DNA of 64,000 nucleotides from Helicobacter canadensis MIT 98-5491 (GCF_000162575.1 NZ_CM000776.2:996950-1060949); one strand, 5' to 3'. Numbered from the stretch's first letter, positions 34,120 to 43,432 are shown. Numbers and translations: made by a program. Notes: a model not told the origin generated them from the sequence alone.

Positions 34120-34953
34120 ATGGCATTTAATTATGATGAATATTTGCGTGTAGATAAAATGCCGACACTATGGTGTTGGGGATGTGGAGATGGTGTAATT
34201 TTAAAAGCGATTGTTAGAGCCATTGATAAATTGGGTTGGAATATGGATGATGTGTGCTTAGTTAGTGGGATTGGCTGTAGTGGGCGTATTTCTTCCTATG
34301 TGAATTGCAACACAGTTCATACTACTCATGGTAGAACCCTTGCATATGCTACTGGTATTAAACTTGCAAATCCGACTAAAAAAGTAATTGTAGTTGGTGG
34401 CGATGGTGATGGTTTGGCAATTGGTGGGAATCATACTATTCATGCTTGTAGAAGAAATATTGATATCAATTATGTTCTAATTAATAATTTTATTTATGGA
34501 TTGACTAATTCGCAAACTTCACCTACTACTCCAAAAGGGATGTGGACAGTTACTGCACAATATGGAAACATTGATCCGAATTTTGATGCATGTAGCTTAG
34601 CAAGTGCAGCTGGTGCAAGTTTTGTGGCTAGAGAATCAGTATTGGATCCTAAGAAAATTGAAAAAGTTCTAGTAGAAGGATTTCAACATGAGGGGTTTAG
34701 CTTTTTTGATATTTTTAGTAATTGTCATGTTAATCTTGGTAGAAAAAATAAAATGGGTGAAGCGGTTGATACGCTTAAATGGATTGAGAGCATGATTGTT
34801 TCTAAGAAAAAATATGACGAATTGAGTGAGGAAGAAAGATCTGGAAAATTTGCGACTGGAATTTTACTACACGATACAAATAAAGTAGAATATTGCAAAG
34901 CTTACAAACAAGTGCAGGAAAAAGCTCAAGCCAAAAAAGGAGGTGCTAAATGA
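34120..34953 (+). CDS. oorB: 2-oxoglutarate:acceptor oxidoreductase subunit beta OorB
   Basis: The thiamine-diphosphate subunit, 277 residues. Motifs: W-C-W-G-C-G-D-G near 18-25, S-G-I-G-C-S-G-R near 49, and the TPP/Mg motif V-G-G-D-G-D-G-L-A-I-G-G-N-H near 92-105. It begins two bases after the oorA stop and ends with a 4-nt overlap with oorC (ATGA), so the operon is tightly coupled. Confidence 0.95.
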   Translation: MAFNYDEYLRVDKMPTLWCWGCGDGVILKAIVRAIDKLGWNMDDVCLVSGIGCSGRISSYVNCNTVHTTHGRTLAYATGIKLANPTKKVIVVGGDGDGLAIGGNHTIHACRRNIDINYVLINNFIYGLTNSQTSPTTPKGMWTVTAQYGNIDPNFDACSLASAAGASFVARESVLDPKKIEKVLVEGFQHEGFSFFDIFSNCHVNLGRKNKMGEAVDTLKWIESMIVSKKKYDELSEEERSGKFATGILLHDTNKVEYCKAYKQVQEKAQAKKGGAK

Positions 34954-35513
34954 GAAAGCAACTTCGTTTTACAGGTGTAGGTGGGCAAGGTGTATTGCTT
35001 GCAGGAGAGATTCTAGCAGAAGCACAAATTCGCAATGGTGGTTATGGGGTTAAGGCAGCAACTTATACTTCTCAAGTGCGTGGGGGACCAACAAAAGTAG
35101 ATATTTTGTTAGATAATGAGGAGATTTTGTATCCTTATGCTAATGATGGAGAAGTGGAGTTTATGCTCTCAACAGCTCAAATAAGCTATGATCAATTTAA
35201 AGGTGGCTTGAAGGAGGGGGCAACTATTGTGATAGAGCCAAATCTTGTAACTCCAAGCGATGAAGATAAGAAAAAGTATAAGATTTATCCTATTCCTATT
35301 ATTACAATTGCTAAAGAGGAAGTTGGGAATGTTGTTACACAATCTGTAGTAGCATTAGCAATCACTATTACATTGACAAAATGCGTAGATAGGGATTTGG
35401 TTTATGAGACAATGATTAGCAAAGTTCCAGCAAAAGTGGTGGAACTTAATAAAAAAGCTTTCGAATTAGGTGAAAAATATGCTAAAGAAGCTGTAGAAAA
35501 GGGCTCTTTGTAA
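34950..35513 (+). CDS. oorC: 2-oxoglutarate:acceptor oxidoreductase subunit gamma OorC
   Basis: A 187-residue gamma-domain subunit. It starts R-K-Q-L-R-F-T-G-V-G-G-Q-G-V-L-L-A-G, the standard phosphate-binding glycine motif of the family, and has T-Y-T-S-Q-V-R-G-G-P near 38-47. The ATG overlaps the oorB stop. A hairpin follows at 35528-35551. Confidence 0.95.
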   Translation: MRKQLRFTGVGGQGVLLAGEILAEAQIRNGGYGVKAATYTSQVRGGPTKVDILLDNEEILYPYANDGEVEFMLSTAQISYDQFKGGLKEGATIVIEPNLVTPSDEDKKKYKIYPIPIITIAKEEVGNVVTQSVVALAITITLTKCVDRDLVYETMISKVPAKVVELNKKAFELGEKYAKEAVEKGSL

Positions 35514-35527
35514 TTCTTTCTCTAATG

Positions 35528-35551
35528 TTTCCCCTGTTAAAACAGGGGGAA
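35528..35551 (+). terminator. Hairpin after oorDABC
   Basis: Stem TTTCCCCTG/CAGGGGGAAA-type (9 bp including one G-T pair) around a 6-nt loop, 15 nt after the oorC stop. The sequence after it is A/T-rich but lacks a clean T-run. Confidence 0.6.
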
Positions 35552-35672
35552 AATAATTATATTTCTACATATTTCTACTCTAAAATATCGTATTTCTAGG
35601 CTACAAAAGTAAGAAAATAGTTTCATAAAGTTAATATATAATTAAATATATAAGTAAAATGTTAAAAAAATA

Positions 35673-35702
35673 TTGACTTTAGCGATTATATCGGTGTAAA
35701 AT
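35673..35702 (+). promoter_or_regulatory. Promoter of the formate dehydrogenase locus
   Basis: TTGACT (35673-35678), an 18-nt spacer, and TAAAAT (35697-35702) preceded by TG. The predicted start is near 35709, with a leader of about 60 nt before the first gene at 35772. It is the best -35/-10 pair I saw in the window. Confidence 0.55.
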
Positions 35703-35771
35703 TAATCAATTAGAGTAGGGTAAAACTTTACTTTTTGTGCTTTTAAAAAATAAAATTTTAGGATTTTTGTA

Positions 35772-37310
35772 ATGCATATTGAAAGATTACCTTTTGGAAA
35801 TTTGCTTTTGGATAAAGCAGATATTAATTATGAACAAAAAATGGAGATTCTCAATCAAGCACAAGAAATTTTAGAAGATTTCAGATTGGATTCTAGCAAA
35901 AATTTAGACATTAGTAATCAACTTGCTATTTTTTATGATGGAGAAGATGGGATTCCAGCATCGGTTTTAGGCTTTGAAAAACAAGCAAGTCAAGAGTTTG
36001 AAGTTTCTTTATTTGAGATTAGTAGCATCAATAGAGTTAATGGGTATTTAGGAAATTTTCAAGCCGAATTGGAAAATGGAGAGATATGCCGCTTTTCTCA
36101 AGCAGTTATGTTTGTCTATGATGAGAATCTTTTGCGTTTCAATGGCTTTTTTAGTGTTGCTGATTTTGACAATCCCCATTCGTTAATGAATGCTTTAAAA
36201 CAGAATCTAGGAGAATATTCTTATAAGGAAATCATTAGCTATAAAGATGATTTTTGTCAGTATCATCACAGACGAGAAAAGCATTGCACGAAATGCGTTG
36301 ATGCGTGTCCTACTTTTGGCGTGGGGGCTAATGATAACTTAATGGAGCTTGTGTTTTCTCCGGTGGATTGTATTGCTTGTGGGGCTTGTGTGGGGGTATG
36401 CCCTACAAGTTCTTTAGAATATGAAGAATTACCTAAAGAAGGCTTAGAAGAGATTGTAGAATTATATCAAGGGCATAAAGTTTTTTTATGCAATATGGCA
36501 CATTACGAAGAATTAGCTAATCAAGGAATCTTATTAGATTTTAATCTTACTCCGCTTATTTTACCTACTTTGAAAATTTTAAATGAAAACGATTTGTTAA
36601 TGTTGCTCCAGACTACTCAAAATGAAGTGATAGTCTTTGGAGAAAGCAGTGAAGCAATCCGCTTTGTTAATAATATTACACAACAAATTTATCAAAGAGA
36701 ATGTATTGTTGTGATTGATTCTCCAGAAAAAATTCATACCTACGCTAAAGAATTACAAACATTTGAAACATATTTATACAAAAATCGTTATTCAAGATCG
36801 CATCGTGAATCGTTTGCTCAAAGAATCCAATATATGATAAAAGACCATAATTTTGGGATTGCCAAGAGTGTTGCACCAGTATTTTATGGGGATTTGAAAA
36901 TAGATGCTGATAAATGCACTTTGTGTTTATCTTGCGTTGGAGCTTGTAATGTAAATGCTATTTTTGCTAAGAGTGATGATTTTTCTTTACGATTTAATCC
37001 ATCGCTTTGCACTACTTGTGGGTATTGCGTAGATTCTTGTCCTGAGAAAATTATGGAAGTAAGTCGTGAGGGAATGAGATTAGAATCTAGTTATTTTAAA
37101 AGTAGGGAACTCGCTAAAGATACACCATTTTTATGCGTAGAATGTGGGAAGCCTTTTTCTACAAAGAAATCCATTGAAAAAATCAAAACAATGCTTAGTG
37201 CTTCTTTTAGCTCTGATCCTAAGAAATTGCGAACCATTGAATGTTGTGCAGATTGCAAAGTGAAAGTTATGTTTCAAGATCAAGTAGCACAACATTTTGC
37301 TGAAAAATAG
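35772..37310 (+). CDS. Multi-cluster 4Fe-4S protein of the formate dehydrogenase locus
   Basis: A 512-residue cytoplasmic protein with several cysteine groups: C-T-K-C-V-D-A-C-P near 175, C-I-A-C-G-A-C-V-G-V-C-P near 200, C-T-L-C-L-S-C-V-G-A-C near 381, C-T-T-C-G-Y-C-V-D-S-C-P near 416, then two zinc-finger-like pairs (C-V-E-C-G near 456; C-C-A-D-C-K near 494). So at least four iron-sulfur clusters are likely. It has no signal peptide. C. jejuni has a like gene at the same place before its fdh genes (Cj1514c, as I recall); the role, perhaps electron transfer or assembly, is unknown. Confidence 0.75.
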   Translation: MHIERLPFGNLLLDKADINYEQKMEILNQAQEILEDFRLDSSKNLDISNQLAIFYDGEDGIPASVLGFEKQASQEFEVSLFEISSINRVNGYLGNFQAELENGEICRFSQAVMFVYDENLLRFNGFFSVADFDNPHSLMNALKQNLGEYSYKEIISYKDDFCQYHHRREKHCTKCVDACPTFGVGANDNLMELVFSPVDCIACGACVGVCPTSSLEYEELPKEGLEEIVELYQGHKVFLCNMAHYEELANQGILLDFNLTPLILPTLKILNENDLLMLLQTTQNEVIVFGESSEAIRFVNNITQQIYQRECIVVIDSPEKIHTYAKELQTFETYLYKNRYSRSHRESFAQRIQYMIKDHNFGIAKSVAPVFYGDLKIDADKCTLCLSCVGACNVNAIFAKSDDFSLRFNPSLCTTCGYCVDSCPEKIMEVSREGMRLESSYFKSRELAKDTPFLCVECGKPFSTKKSIEKIKTMLSASFSSDPKKLRTIECCADCKVKVMFQDQVAQHFAEK

Positions 37311-37319
37311 GGGTGAGAA

Positions 37320-37922
37320 ATGCTAGATAGATTATCCAAAGAAGAACAAATAAGTGTAAAAAATGCAAGAATCTTATATTATGACTTTTTTTATGGGTTT
37401 TTTGTATTTGAAGCACTTGGAGAGAGAGCTGAAGTTGCCAAAAAGCAGCTTGATATTCTTAAGCAATCTCCTTTGAATGAAGCTATAGAAGCAGATTTTT
37501 TGCTTCTAGAAAATGAGATTAATCAAAATGAAATGGAAAATATCAAAGAAGAATTTTCTAGACTTTTTGCTTTGCCTTTTGGAGGAAAGCAAGTTGGAAT
37601 GCATTTATCACATTATTATGAAAGTTGTGTGGGTGGAGATAGTCTATTGAAAATGAGAGGAATTGTTAAAAAAAGTGATATTCGTGTGAATTCCAAAGAT
37701 TTTAAAGAAACAGAAGAGCATTTAGGTTTTTTATTTGGTTTTATGAGATATCTTATAGAAAAAGATGATGAAGCTTTAGCAAAAGAAGTGTTTTTATATG
37801 CTAATCAAGCATTTTTTCAGTTAGTTAAAGAAATTAATGAAAGGGAAGATTCAAAATATTATTTAGCATTGGCTAGAATATTGGAGAGTTTTTTAAAATT
37901 TGAACAAGAAATTTACACATAA
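37320..37922 (+). CDS. TorD/DmsD-family chaperone of formate dehydrogenase
   Basis: A 200-residue all-helical protein with the layout of TorD-family redox-enzyme chaperones: an N-terminal helix bundle, the F-x-x-L-F-x-x-P segment (F-S-R-L-F-A-L-P, about 79-86), and a late E-x-x-x-L-x-F-M-x-x-L motif (about 132-148). Such proteins hold the apo-catalytic subunit and its Tat signal until the Mo/W cofactor is in. Position just before the Tat-exported fdhA supports that role; it is inferred from shape more than from strict motifs. Confidence 0.7.
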   Translation: MLDRLSKEEQISVKNARILYYDFFYGFFVFEALGERAEVAKKQLDILKQSPLNEAIEADFLLLENEINQNEMENIKEEFSRLFALPFGGKQVGMHLSHYYESCVGGDSLLKMRGIVKKSDIRVNSKDFKETEEHLGFLFGFMRYLIEKDDEALAKEVFLYANQAFFQLVKEINEREDSKYYLALARILESFLKFEQEIYT

Positions 37923-37939
37923 AAAGGTGGTAATCTCAC

Positions 37940-37967
37940 AAAGACTTTTTATTTTAAAAAGGTCTTT
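37940..37967 (+). terminator. Terminator-like hairpin inside the fdh locus
   Basis: AAAGACTTTTTA and TAAAAAGGTCTTT pair in a 12-bp stem with a one-base bulge and a 3-nt loop, ending in a T-run. It lies 17 nt after the chaperone gene and about 30 nt before the next ribosome-binding site. It may limit read-through into the structural genes or act as an mRNA-processing signal. Confidence 0.55.
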
Positions 37968-38004
37968 TTGGGATTATCCCAAATCTCAAATTTAAGGAGC
38001 TTAA

Positions 38005-38199
38005 ATGGAGAAAAGTAGGCGCGAATTCCTAAAAAACGCTACTAAAACTTCAATAGCTGTCGCTGGTGTGAGTGTTGCATTGGCGGGTTGTAGCAAAAAG
38101 GGAAGCAGTGAGAATCTAGTTCGTGGGAAGTCTCCCAAGACAGAGATTCTTTATCAAAAAACAAAACAATGGGATATGTATTATTCTGTTGCAAAATAA
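38005..38199 (+). CDS. Small Tat-signal protein of the formate dehydrogenase region
   Basis: A 64-residue protein that is mostly a twin-arginine signal (S-R-R-E-F-L-K, residues 4-10) with a hydrophobic stretch and L-A-G-C at about 29, followed by a short soluble tail (W-D-M-Y near the end). It belongs to the family known as formate dehydrogenase region TAT target, found directly before fdhA in many proteobacteria; it may be exported with the FDH complex. The start has a strong AAGGAG site. Thirteen nt separate it from fdhA. Confidence 0.8.
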   Translation: MEKSRREFLKNATKTSIAVAGVSVALAGCSKKGSSENLVRGKSPKTEILYQKTKQWDMYYSVAK

Positions 38200-38212
38200 A
38201 GGAGGTTAAGCT

Positions 38213-41038
38213 ATGAGTGAGGCATTAAAAAGACGCCAAACAAGGCGTGCATTTTTAAAAATGACGGCACTTGGAAGTTTGGCTGGGGCTAGTGTAGCCT
38301 TAGGTGCTGATAGTCAAAAAACTATGCGTCCTGCAACTACTCAAGAGTTACAGGAAAAATACCCAAACTCTCAAAAAATTAAAACAATCTGCACCCATTG
38401 TTCGGTAGGTTGTGGAATCGTTGCTGAAGTGGTTGATGGCGTGTGGGTTCGTCAAGAAGTTGCACAAGATCACCCTGTTTCTCAAGGTGGGCATTGCTGT
38501 AAAGGTGCTGATTTGATTGATAGAGCAAGAAGTGAAACAAGATTGCGTTATCCACTTGAGAAAAAAGATGGAAAATGGGCACGATTAAAATATGATGAAG
38601 CAATGGATAAAATTGCAGCACAACTTAAGCAGATTCGCGAGGAAAGCGGACCTGATGCAGTTATGTTTTTAGGTAGTGCAAAGTGTTCAAATGAGCAAAG
38701 CTATTATATTAGAAAATTTGCAGCTTTTTTTGGGACAAATAATATAGATCATTGCGCAAGAGTTTGACACTCCCCTACAGTTGCCGGTGTGGCAAATACA
38801 TTTGGGTATGGTGGAATGACAAACCATCTTGGCGATATGATGTTCTCAAAATACATTTTAATTATTGGTGCAAATCCAGCTGTTAATCACCCTGTATCAA
38901 TGGTGCATATTTTAAGAGCTAAAGAAAAAGGTGCTAAGCTTGTTTGTATTGATCCTAGATTCACAAAAACCGCGGCGAAATGTGATGAATTTCATCGAAT
39001 ACGAAGTGGGACAGATATAGCCTTTGCATATGGATTACTCAATCATATTATTGCCAACAATCTTTATGATGAGAAATTCTTAAAAGAACGCGTTTATGGG
39101 TATGAAGAAATCATCAAAGAAGCACAAAAATTTTCTCCAGAGGTAGCAGCAGATATTTGTGGAATACCTGCAGATGAAATTAGACACATTGCCGAAGAAA
39201 TGGCGGCAGCTAAACCTGCAAGTTTGATTTGGAATCAAGGTCTTACACAACACACAGTAGGAACTTCCAATACAAGAATTATGCCTATTTTACAAATGTT
39301 TTTAGGCAATATTGGTAAAAATGGTGGGGGTGTGAATATCCTTAGAGGACATGATAATGTGCAAGGTGCATCAGATATGAATAATCTTTCTGATTCTTTG
39401 CCAGGCTATTATGGTTTAGGTGAGCCTGCTTGGAGACATTTCTGCAAACATTGGGGTGTTGATTATGAGTGGATGCTAGGGCGCTTTAAAAATAAAGAAA
39501 TGATGGGTGCAACTGGTTTTGCGCATTCAACTTGGAAATTTGGCGTTTTAGATGAAGAAAATATGGCAAACAATGGTGGCACAAAGCTTAGAGCATTGGT
39601 TGTAATTGGTTCTGGTATGACAACGGTTTCTTTGCTTGATCTTCAAAAGAAAGCAATGGATCAGCTTGATTTGGTTGTTTTTGTTGATCCTTATGTGAAT
39701 GATTTGGCTATTTATAGTGATAGAACCGATAATTTATTTATGCTACCTGCAGCATCTCAAATGGAAACAGCAGGTTCTGTAGCAGCAACAAATAGAAGTT
39801 ATCAATGGCGAAGCAAGGTTATGGAACCACTTTTTGAATGTCGCCCTGATGAAGAGTTCTTGTTTGGTTTAGCCGATCGACTAGGATTCTTAAAAGAATA
39901 TCAATGGAGATTGTATGACATTGCAAAATCTAAAGGAAGAGATCAATTTATTTGGCCTGATGATGCAACAACAGAATTAACTCAAAGCATTAGAAGTATT
40001 GGTTTACAAGGAATGAGCCCAGAGCGATTAAAAGCACACCAAGAAAATTGGCATATGTTTGACAAAGTAACTCTAGAAGGAACTGGTCCATTTAAAGGTG
40101 ATTATTATGGATTGCCATGGCCTTGTTGGAGCGATAAGCACCCTGGAACTCCTGTAATGTATAATGATAGTATTCCAGTTATGCGTGGAGGTATGGGATT
40201 CCGCGTAAATTGGGGAGTTACAAGTCCAGATGGACAAAGTATGCTAACTGAGAGAACTTTGCCAAATGCTAAACATCAAGGTGGGCATGCACCTGTAAGT
40301 GCTGCAAATGCTGAATCTTTAGGTATTAAACTGACTGAAGAAGAAAAGCAAGCGGTGGCAGGGACGACTTTTGCTATGGGAATTGGAAATAATATTCTAG
40401 TAGAAAAGGCGCTTGAAGCAGGACTTTGCCCTTATGGTAATGGTAAAGCAAGAGCAAAAGTATGGAATTGGTATGATCAAATTCCATTGCATAGAGAACC
40501 ATTGCATTCTGTGCGTGGAGATTTAGTGAGCAAATATCCAAGTTTCCCTGATAAGAAAAATCATTTTAGGGCTAATATACAATATATTTCTCGCCAAACA
40601 GAAAAAGATTGGGTAAAAGAATATCCAGTTAATATGCTTAGTGGGCGACTTGTGGCACATATGGGAACAGGTGCAGAAACAAGAAGTGCGAAATATTTAG
40701 CTGAAGTTGAAGGTGAAATGTTTGTAGAGATTCATCCAGATAAAGCTGCAGAGATGAATATTAGAAATGGCGATAAGCTTTGGATTTATGGAACCAATGG
40801 TGCTAGAATCTTAGTGCCTGCAAAAATCTCTACGAGAGTAGATTATAATAGCATTTGGTTGCCTCAAAACTTCTCTGGGTTAGATCAAGGTGAATCAAGA
40901 CTTGAAAACTATCCAGAAGGAACAAAGCCTTATGTTATTGGTGAATCGGCTAATATGATTTCAAGTTATGGATTTGATTATAATTCTGCTTGTCCAGAGA
41001 CAAAATGTGGTCTATGTCGAATTGAAAAAGCACAATAA
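38213..41038 (+). CDS. fdhA: Formate dehydrogenase catalytic subunit, selenocysteine-containing
   Basis: Periplasmic molybdenum/tungsten bis-MGD formate dehydrogenase, 941 residues when the in-frame TGA at 38765-38767 is read as selenocysteine (residue 185). A twin-arginine signal (T-R-R-A-F-L-K, 10-16) is followed by the [4Fe-4S] ligands C60, C63, C67 and C95. Sequence around the TGA (A-R-V-Sec-H-S-P-T-V-A) matches the active site of E. coli FdnG/FdhF-type enzymes, and the frame is identical before and after. The C-terminal cofactor-binding domain is complete. A GGAGG site precedes the ATG. Read naively, the gene would split into a 184- and a 749-residue piece; this is recoding, not a pseudogene. 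Confidence 0.96.
38768..38800 (+). promoter_or_regulatory. SECIS-like element for UGA recoding in fdhA
   Basis: Thirteen nt after the TGA, TTGCC (38781-38785) and GGCAA (38791-38795) form a 5-bp stem capped by the loop GGTGT. A loop starting with GGU at this distance is what SelB recognises in E. coli fdh mRNAs. The stem is short, as in bacterial minimal SECIS elements. Confidence 0.75.
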
Positions 41039-41047
41039 GGAGTGAAA

Positions 41048-41677
41048 ATGAGTAATACTAATCAAGAAATACTTGCAAATTTCTCAAGAATCAAGTTTTA
41101 TTGTGATACTAATCGATGCATAGAATGTCATGGGTGTGATGTGGCTTGTAAAGAGGCGCATCATTTGCCTGTTGGTGTTAATCGCCGCAGAGTTGTTGTG
41201 CTTAATGAAGGACAAGTAGGCAAAGAAAGTGCCGTGTCAGTAGCTTGTATGCATTGTGCTGATGCGCCTTGTGCACAAGTTTGCCCAGTGGATTGTTTTT
41301 ATATTCGTGCAGATGGAATCGTTTTGCACGATAAAAAGACATGTATCGGCTGTGGTTATTGTTTGTATGCTTGTCCTTTTGGTGCTCCACAATTCCCTAA
41401 AAATGGAGTATTTGAAAGTCGTGGAGCAATGGATAAATGCACTTTCTGTGCAGGTGGTCCAGAAGAAACTAATAGTGAAGAAGAATACAGACTTTATGGA
41501 CAAAATAGAATCGCTGAAGGTAAAGTGCCAATGTGTGCGAGTATGTGTTCTACTAAAGCACTCTTAGCGGGAAGTAGTGAAGAAGTGTCTAACATTATTA
41601 CGCATCGCGCAACCGTGAGAGGCGAAAATATGCCAAATGCTGTGCCAAATGTGTGGAAAACCGCTTATGGAAATTAG
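41048..41677 (+). CDS. fdhB: Formate dehydrogenase iron-sulfur subunit
   Basis: A 209-residue ferredoxin-like subunit with cysteines for four [4Fe-4S] clusters (C-I-E-C-H-G-C-D-V-A-C near 17; C-M-H-C-A-D-A-P-C near 61; C-I-G-C-G-Y-C-L-Y-A-C-P near 98; C-T-F-C and C-A-S-M-C near 131-167). It passes electrons from FdhA to the cytochrome b subunit. I place the start at the ATG at 41048, 5 nt after AAGGAG; a GTG two codons up overlaps that site. It has no signal peptide and is likely co-exported with FdhA. Confidence 0.95.
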   Translation: MSNTNQEILANFSRIKFYCDTNRCIECHGCDVACKEAHHLPVGVNRRRVVVLNEGQVGKESAVSVACMHCADAPCAQVCPVDCFYIRADGIVLHDKKTCIGCGYCLYACPFGAPQFPKNGVFESRGAMDKCTFCAGGPEETNSEEEYRLYGQNRIAEGKVPMCASMCSTKALLAGSSEEVSNIITHRATVRGENMPNAVPNVWKTAYGN

Positions 41678-41686
41678 GAGGATTCT

Positions 41687-42634
41687 ATGAAAACTTATAA
41701 AAATTTCTTTAGAATCTTTGTAATTTTAATGGGATTTGCCTTAACTTTATGGGCGGCAGATCCAAGTGTTCCACAAGAGGGAGGCAAACAATATGCAGAA
41801 GTGGTTGAGGGTAATAACGCTTTAATGCATAATCCAATGAATACAAAACTTTATGGTGGTCCTGAAGTAGAAGCGATTAAAGCTTGGGGAGTGAATTCTC
41901 CCAATGCTGTAGGTTGGGGTGAGATTTTCACTCTTTTGCAAGGGCATTATTTTGCAACTATCTTTGCAATTATTATTGTGTTAGTTCCGTTGGCTTTTTT
42001 AACGCATTTTATTGTTGTAGGGCAGAAAAAATTTTCGCATGGTCGAAAAATTAAAGTTTTCTCGCGTTATAATATTATCGTGCATTGGTGTGCAGCAATC
42101 CCTTTTGTGCTTTTATGTCTAACTGGGTTAATTATGGTTTTTGGTGATAAACTTGGTGGAGGTAGCTTTGTTAGATTTGCTAGAGATGTGCATGGGATTG
42201 TAACAATTTTATTTGCAATTTTTGGTGTTTTAATGTTTTTAATGTGGATAAAACCTGCACTTTTTAAGCTTTATGATATTAAATGGTTAATGATTATGGG
42301 AGGCTATTTAAGCAAAGAAAAGCATCCTATTCCTGCTGGTAAATTCAATGCTGGACAAAAAATGTGGTTTTGGGTTTGCACGGTTGGCGGGTTTATGATG
42401 ATTATTTCTGGTGCTTTTATGTTCTTTCAATTTAGCGATATTGAAACGCTAAGAGTTATGGCTTTGGTGCATAATGTCATAGGATTTTTTATTATAGCGC
42501 TTTTGATTACTCATATTTATATGGCTGTTTTTGCGATTGAAGGTGCATTGAGCTCTATTATTGATGGAAATATGGGCGAAGAAGAAATAGCTATTTTGCA
42601 TAGCTATTATTATCAAGAAATCAATAAAGCCTAA
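41687..42634 (+). CDS. fdhC: Formate dehydrogenase cytochrome b subunit
   Basis: Inner-membrane di-heme cytochrome b that delivers electrons to the quinone pool, 315 residues. It has an N-terminal signal-like helix (about 7-24, ending L-W-A-A-D), a periplasmic stretch of about 65 residues, then four membrane helices (about 88-108, 130-152, 165-187, 225-285 region) with several His candidates for heme (H129, H167, H262, H275 region). The W-C-A-A-I-P-F motif is typical of FdnI-like proteins. Confidence 0.93.
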   Translation: MKTYKNFFRIFVILMGFALTLWAADPSVPQEGGKQYAEVVEGNNALMHNPMNTKLYGGPEVEAIKAWGVNSPNAVGWGEIFTLLQGHYFATIFAIIIVLVPLAFLTHFIVVGQKKFSHGRKIKVFSRYNIIVHWCAAIPFVLLCLTGLIMVFGDKLGGGSFVRFARDVHGIVTILFAIFGVLMFLMWIKPALFKLYDIKWLMIMGGYLSKEKHPIPAGKFNAGQKMWFWVCTVGGFMMIISGAFMFFQFSDIETLRVMALVHNVIGFFIIALLITHIYMAVFAIEGALSSIIDGNMGEEEIAILHSYYYQEINKA

Positions 42635-42635
42635 G

Positions 42636-43418
42636 ATGGATCAGTTTTATCAAAATTTACAGATAGAACAAATTTCTCCTAGTGGATTTCTTTCCACTAG
42701 AGAAGATTCTGTTATCAAAGAAGAGCGTATTGCTTTTTATCTTAATGATCAAAAATTACTCTCTGTAATGAGTATCCCTTATGAACAAGATTATCATTTT
42801 GTTGGTTTTTTAATGAGTGAAGGTGTGATTAGTGATCTTTCATGTATTGATTCTATTAAGATTGCAGAAGATGGAAAATCTGTATCGTTAAAAGCAAAAA
42901 TAGAAGAAAAAATGCTTAAAAATCTTTTTAGAGAAAAAACTTTAACTTCGGGCTGTTGTGTTGGTGTTGCGGGTAATTTAGAAGGCAATATTGTTACAAA
43001 ATTTATTGAAAGCCCCTATAAGATAACAACCAAAAAGATTTTTGAGCATTTAAAATTTTTTGAGACTAATACAGAGCTTTTCTCTAAAACAGGTTGTGTG
43101 CATAAGGCGATGTTGGTTTTGAATGATAAAATATTTATTTCAGAGGATATTGGTCGGCATAATGCGATTGATAAGGTGATGGGTAAAGCAAGAATGTTAG
43201 GTTTTAACACACAAGATTCTATATTATTTGTAAGTGGGCGGTTGTCTTTGGAGATGGTTGTTAAAGCAGTTATGCATAATATTCCTATTGTAGTTTCTAA
43301 AGCCGCAGCTACTTTTATGGGAATCAAAGCAGCTCAAGAAACAGGAGTAACGCTCATTGGTTTTGCTAGGGGAGAAAAGGCAAATGTTTATACGCATAGT
43401 GGAAGAATTATTGGATAA
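42636..43418 (+). CDS. fdhD: Formate dehydrogenase sulfurtransferase FdhD
   Basis: Transfers sulfur from a cysteine desulfurase to the bis-MGD cofactor, which makes FDH active. The 260-residue protein shows F-L-M-S-E-G-V-I near 58, the cysteine loop T-S-G-C-C-V-G near 105-111, and E-D-I-G-R-H-N-A-I-D-K near 170-180. In E. coli the loop has C-x2-C; here the two Cys are adjacent, a variant to note. It starts one base after fdhC and is followed by a terminator. Confidence 0.94.
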   Translation: MDQFYQNLQIEQISPSGFLSTREDSVIKEERIAFYLNDQKLLSVMSIPYEQDYHFVGFLMSEGVISDLSCIDSIKIAEDGKSVSLKAKIEEKMLKNLFREKTLTSGCCVGVAGNLEGNIVTKFIESPYKITTKKIFEHLKFFETNTELFSKTGCVHKAMLVLNDKIFISEDIGRHNAIDKVMGKARMLGFNTQDSILFVSGRLSLEMVVKAVMHNIPIVVSKAAATFMGIKAAQETGVTLIGFARGEKANVYTHSGRIIG

Positions 43419-43432
43419 AGAATTGTAAAGGT

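Noticed and set aside
38213-38767. Short open frame ending at TGA, followed by a second open frame: a broken fdhA
   Set aside because: The TGA is in frame, sits exactly at the selenocysteine position and is followed by a SECIS-like hairpin; the gene is intact with recoding.
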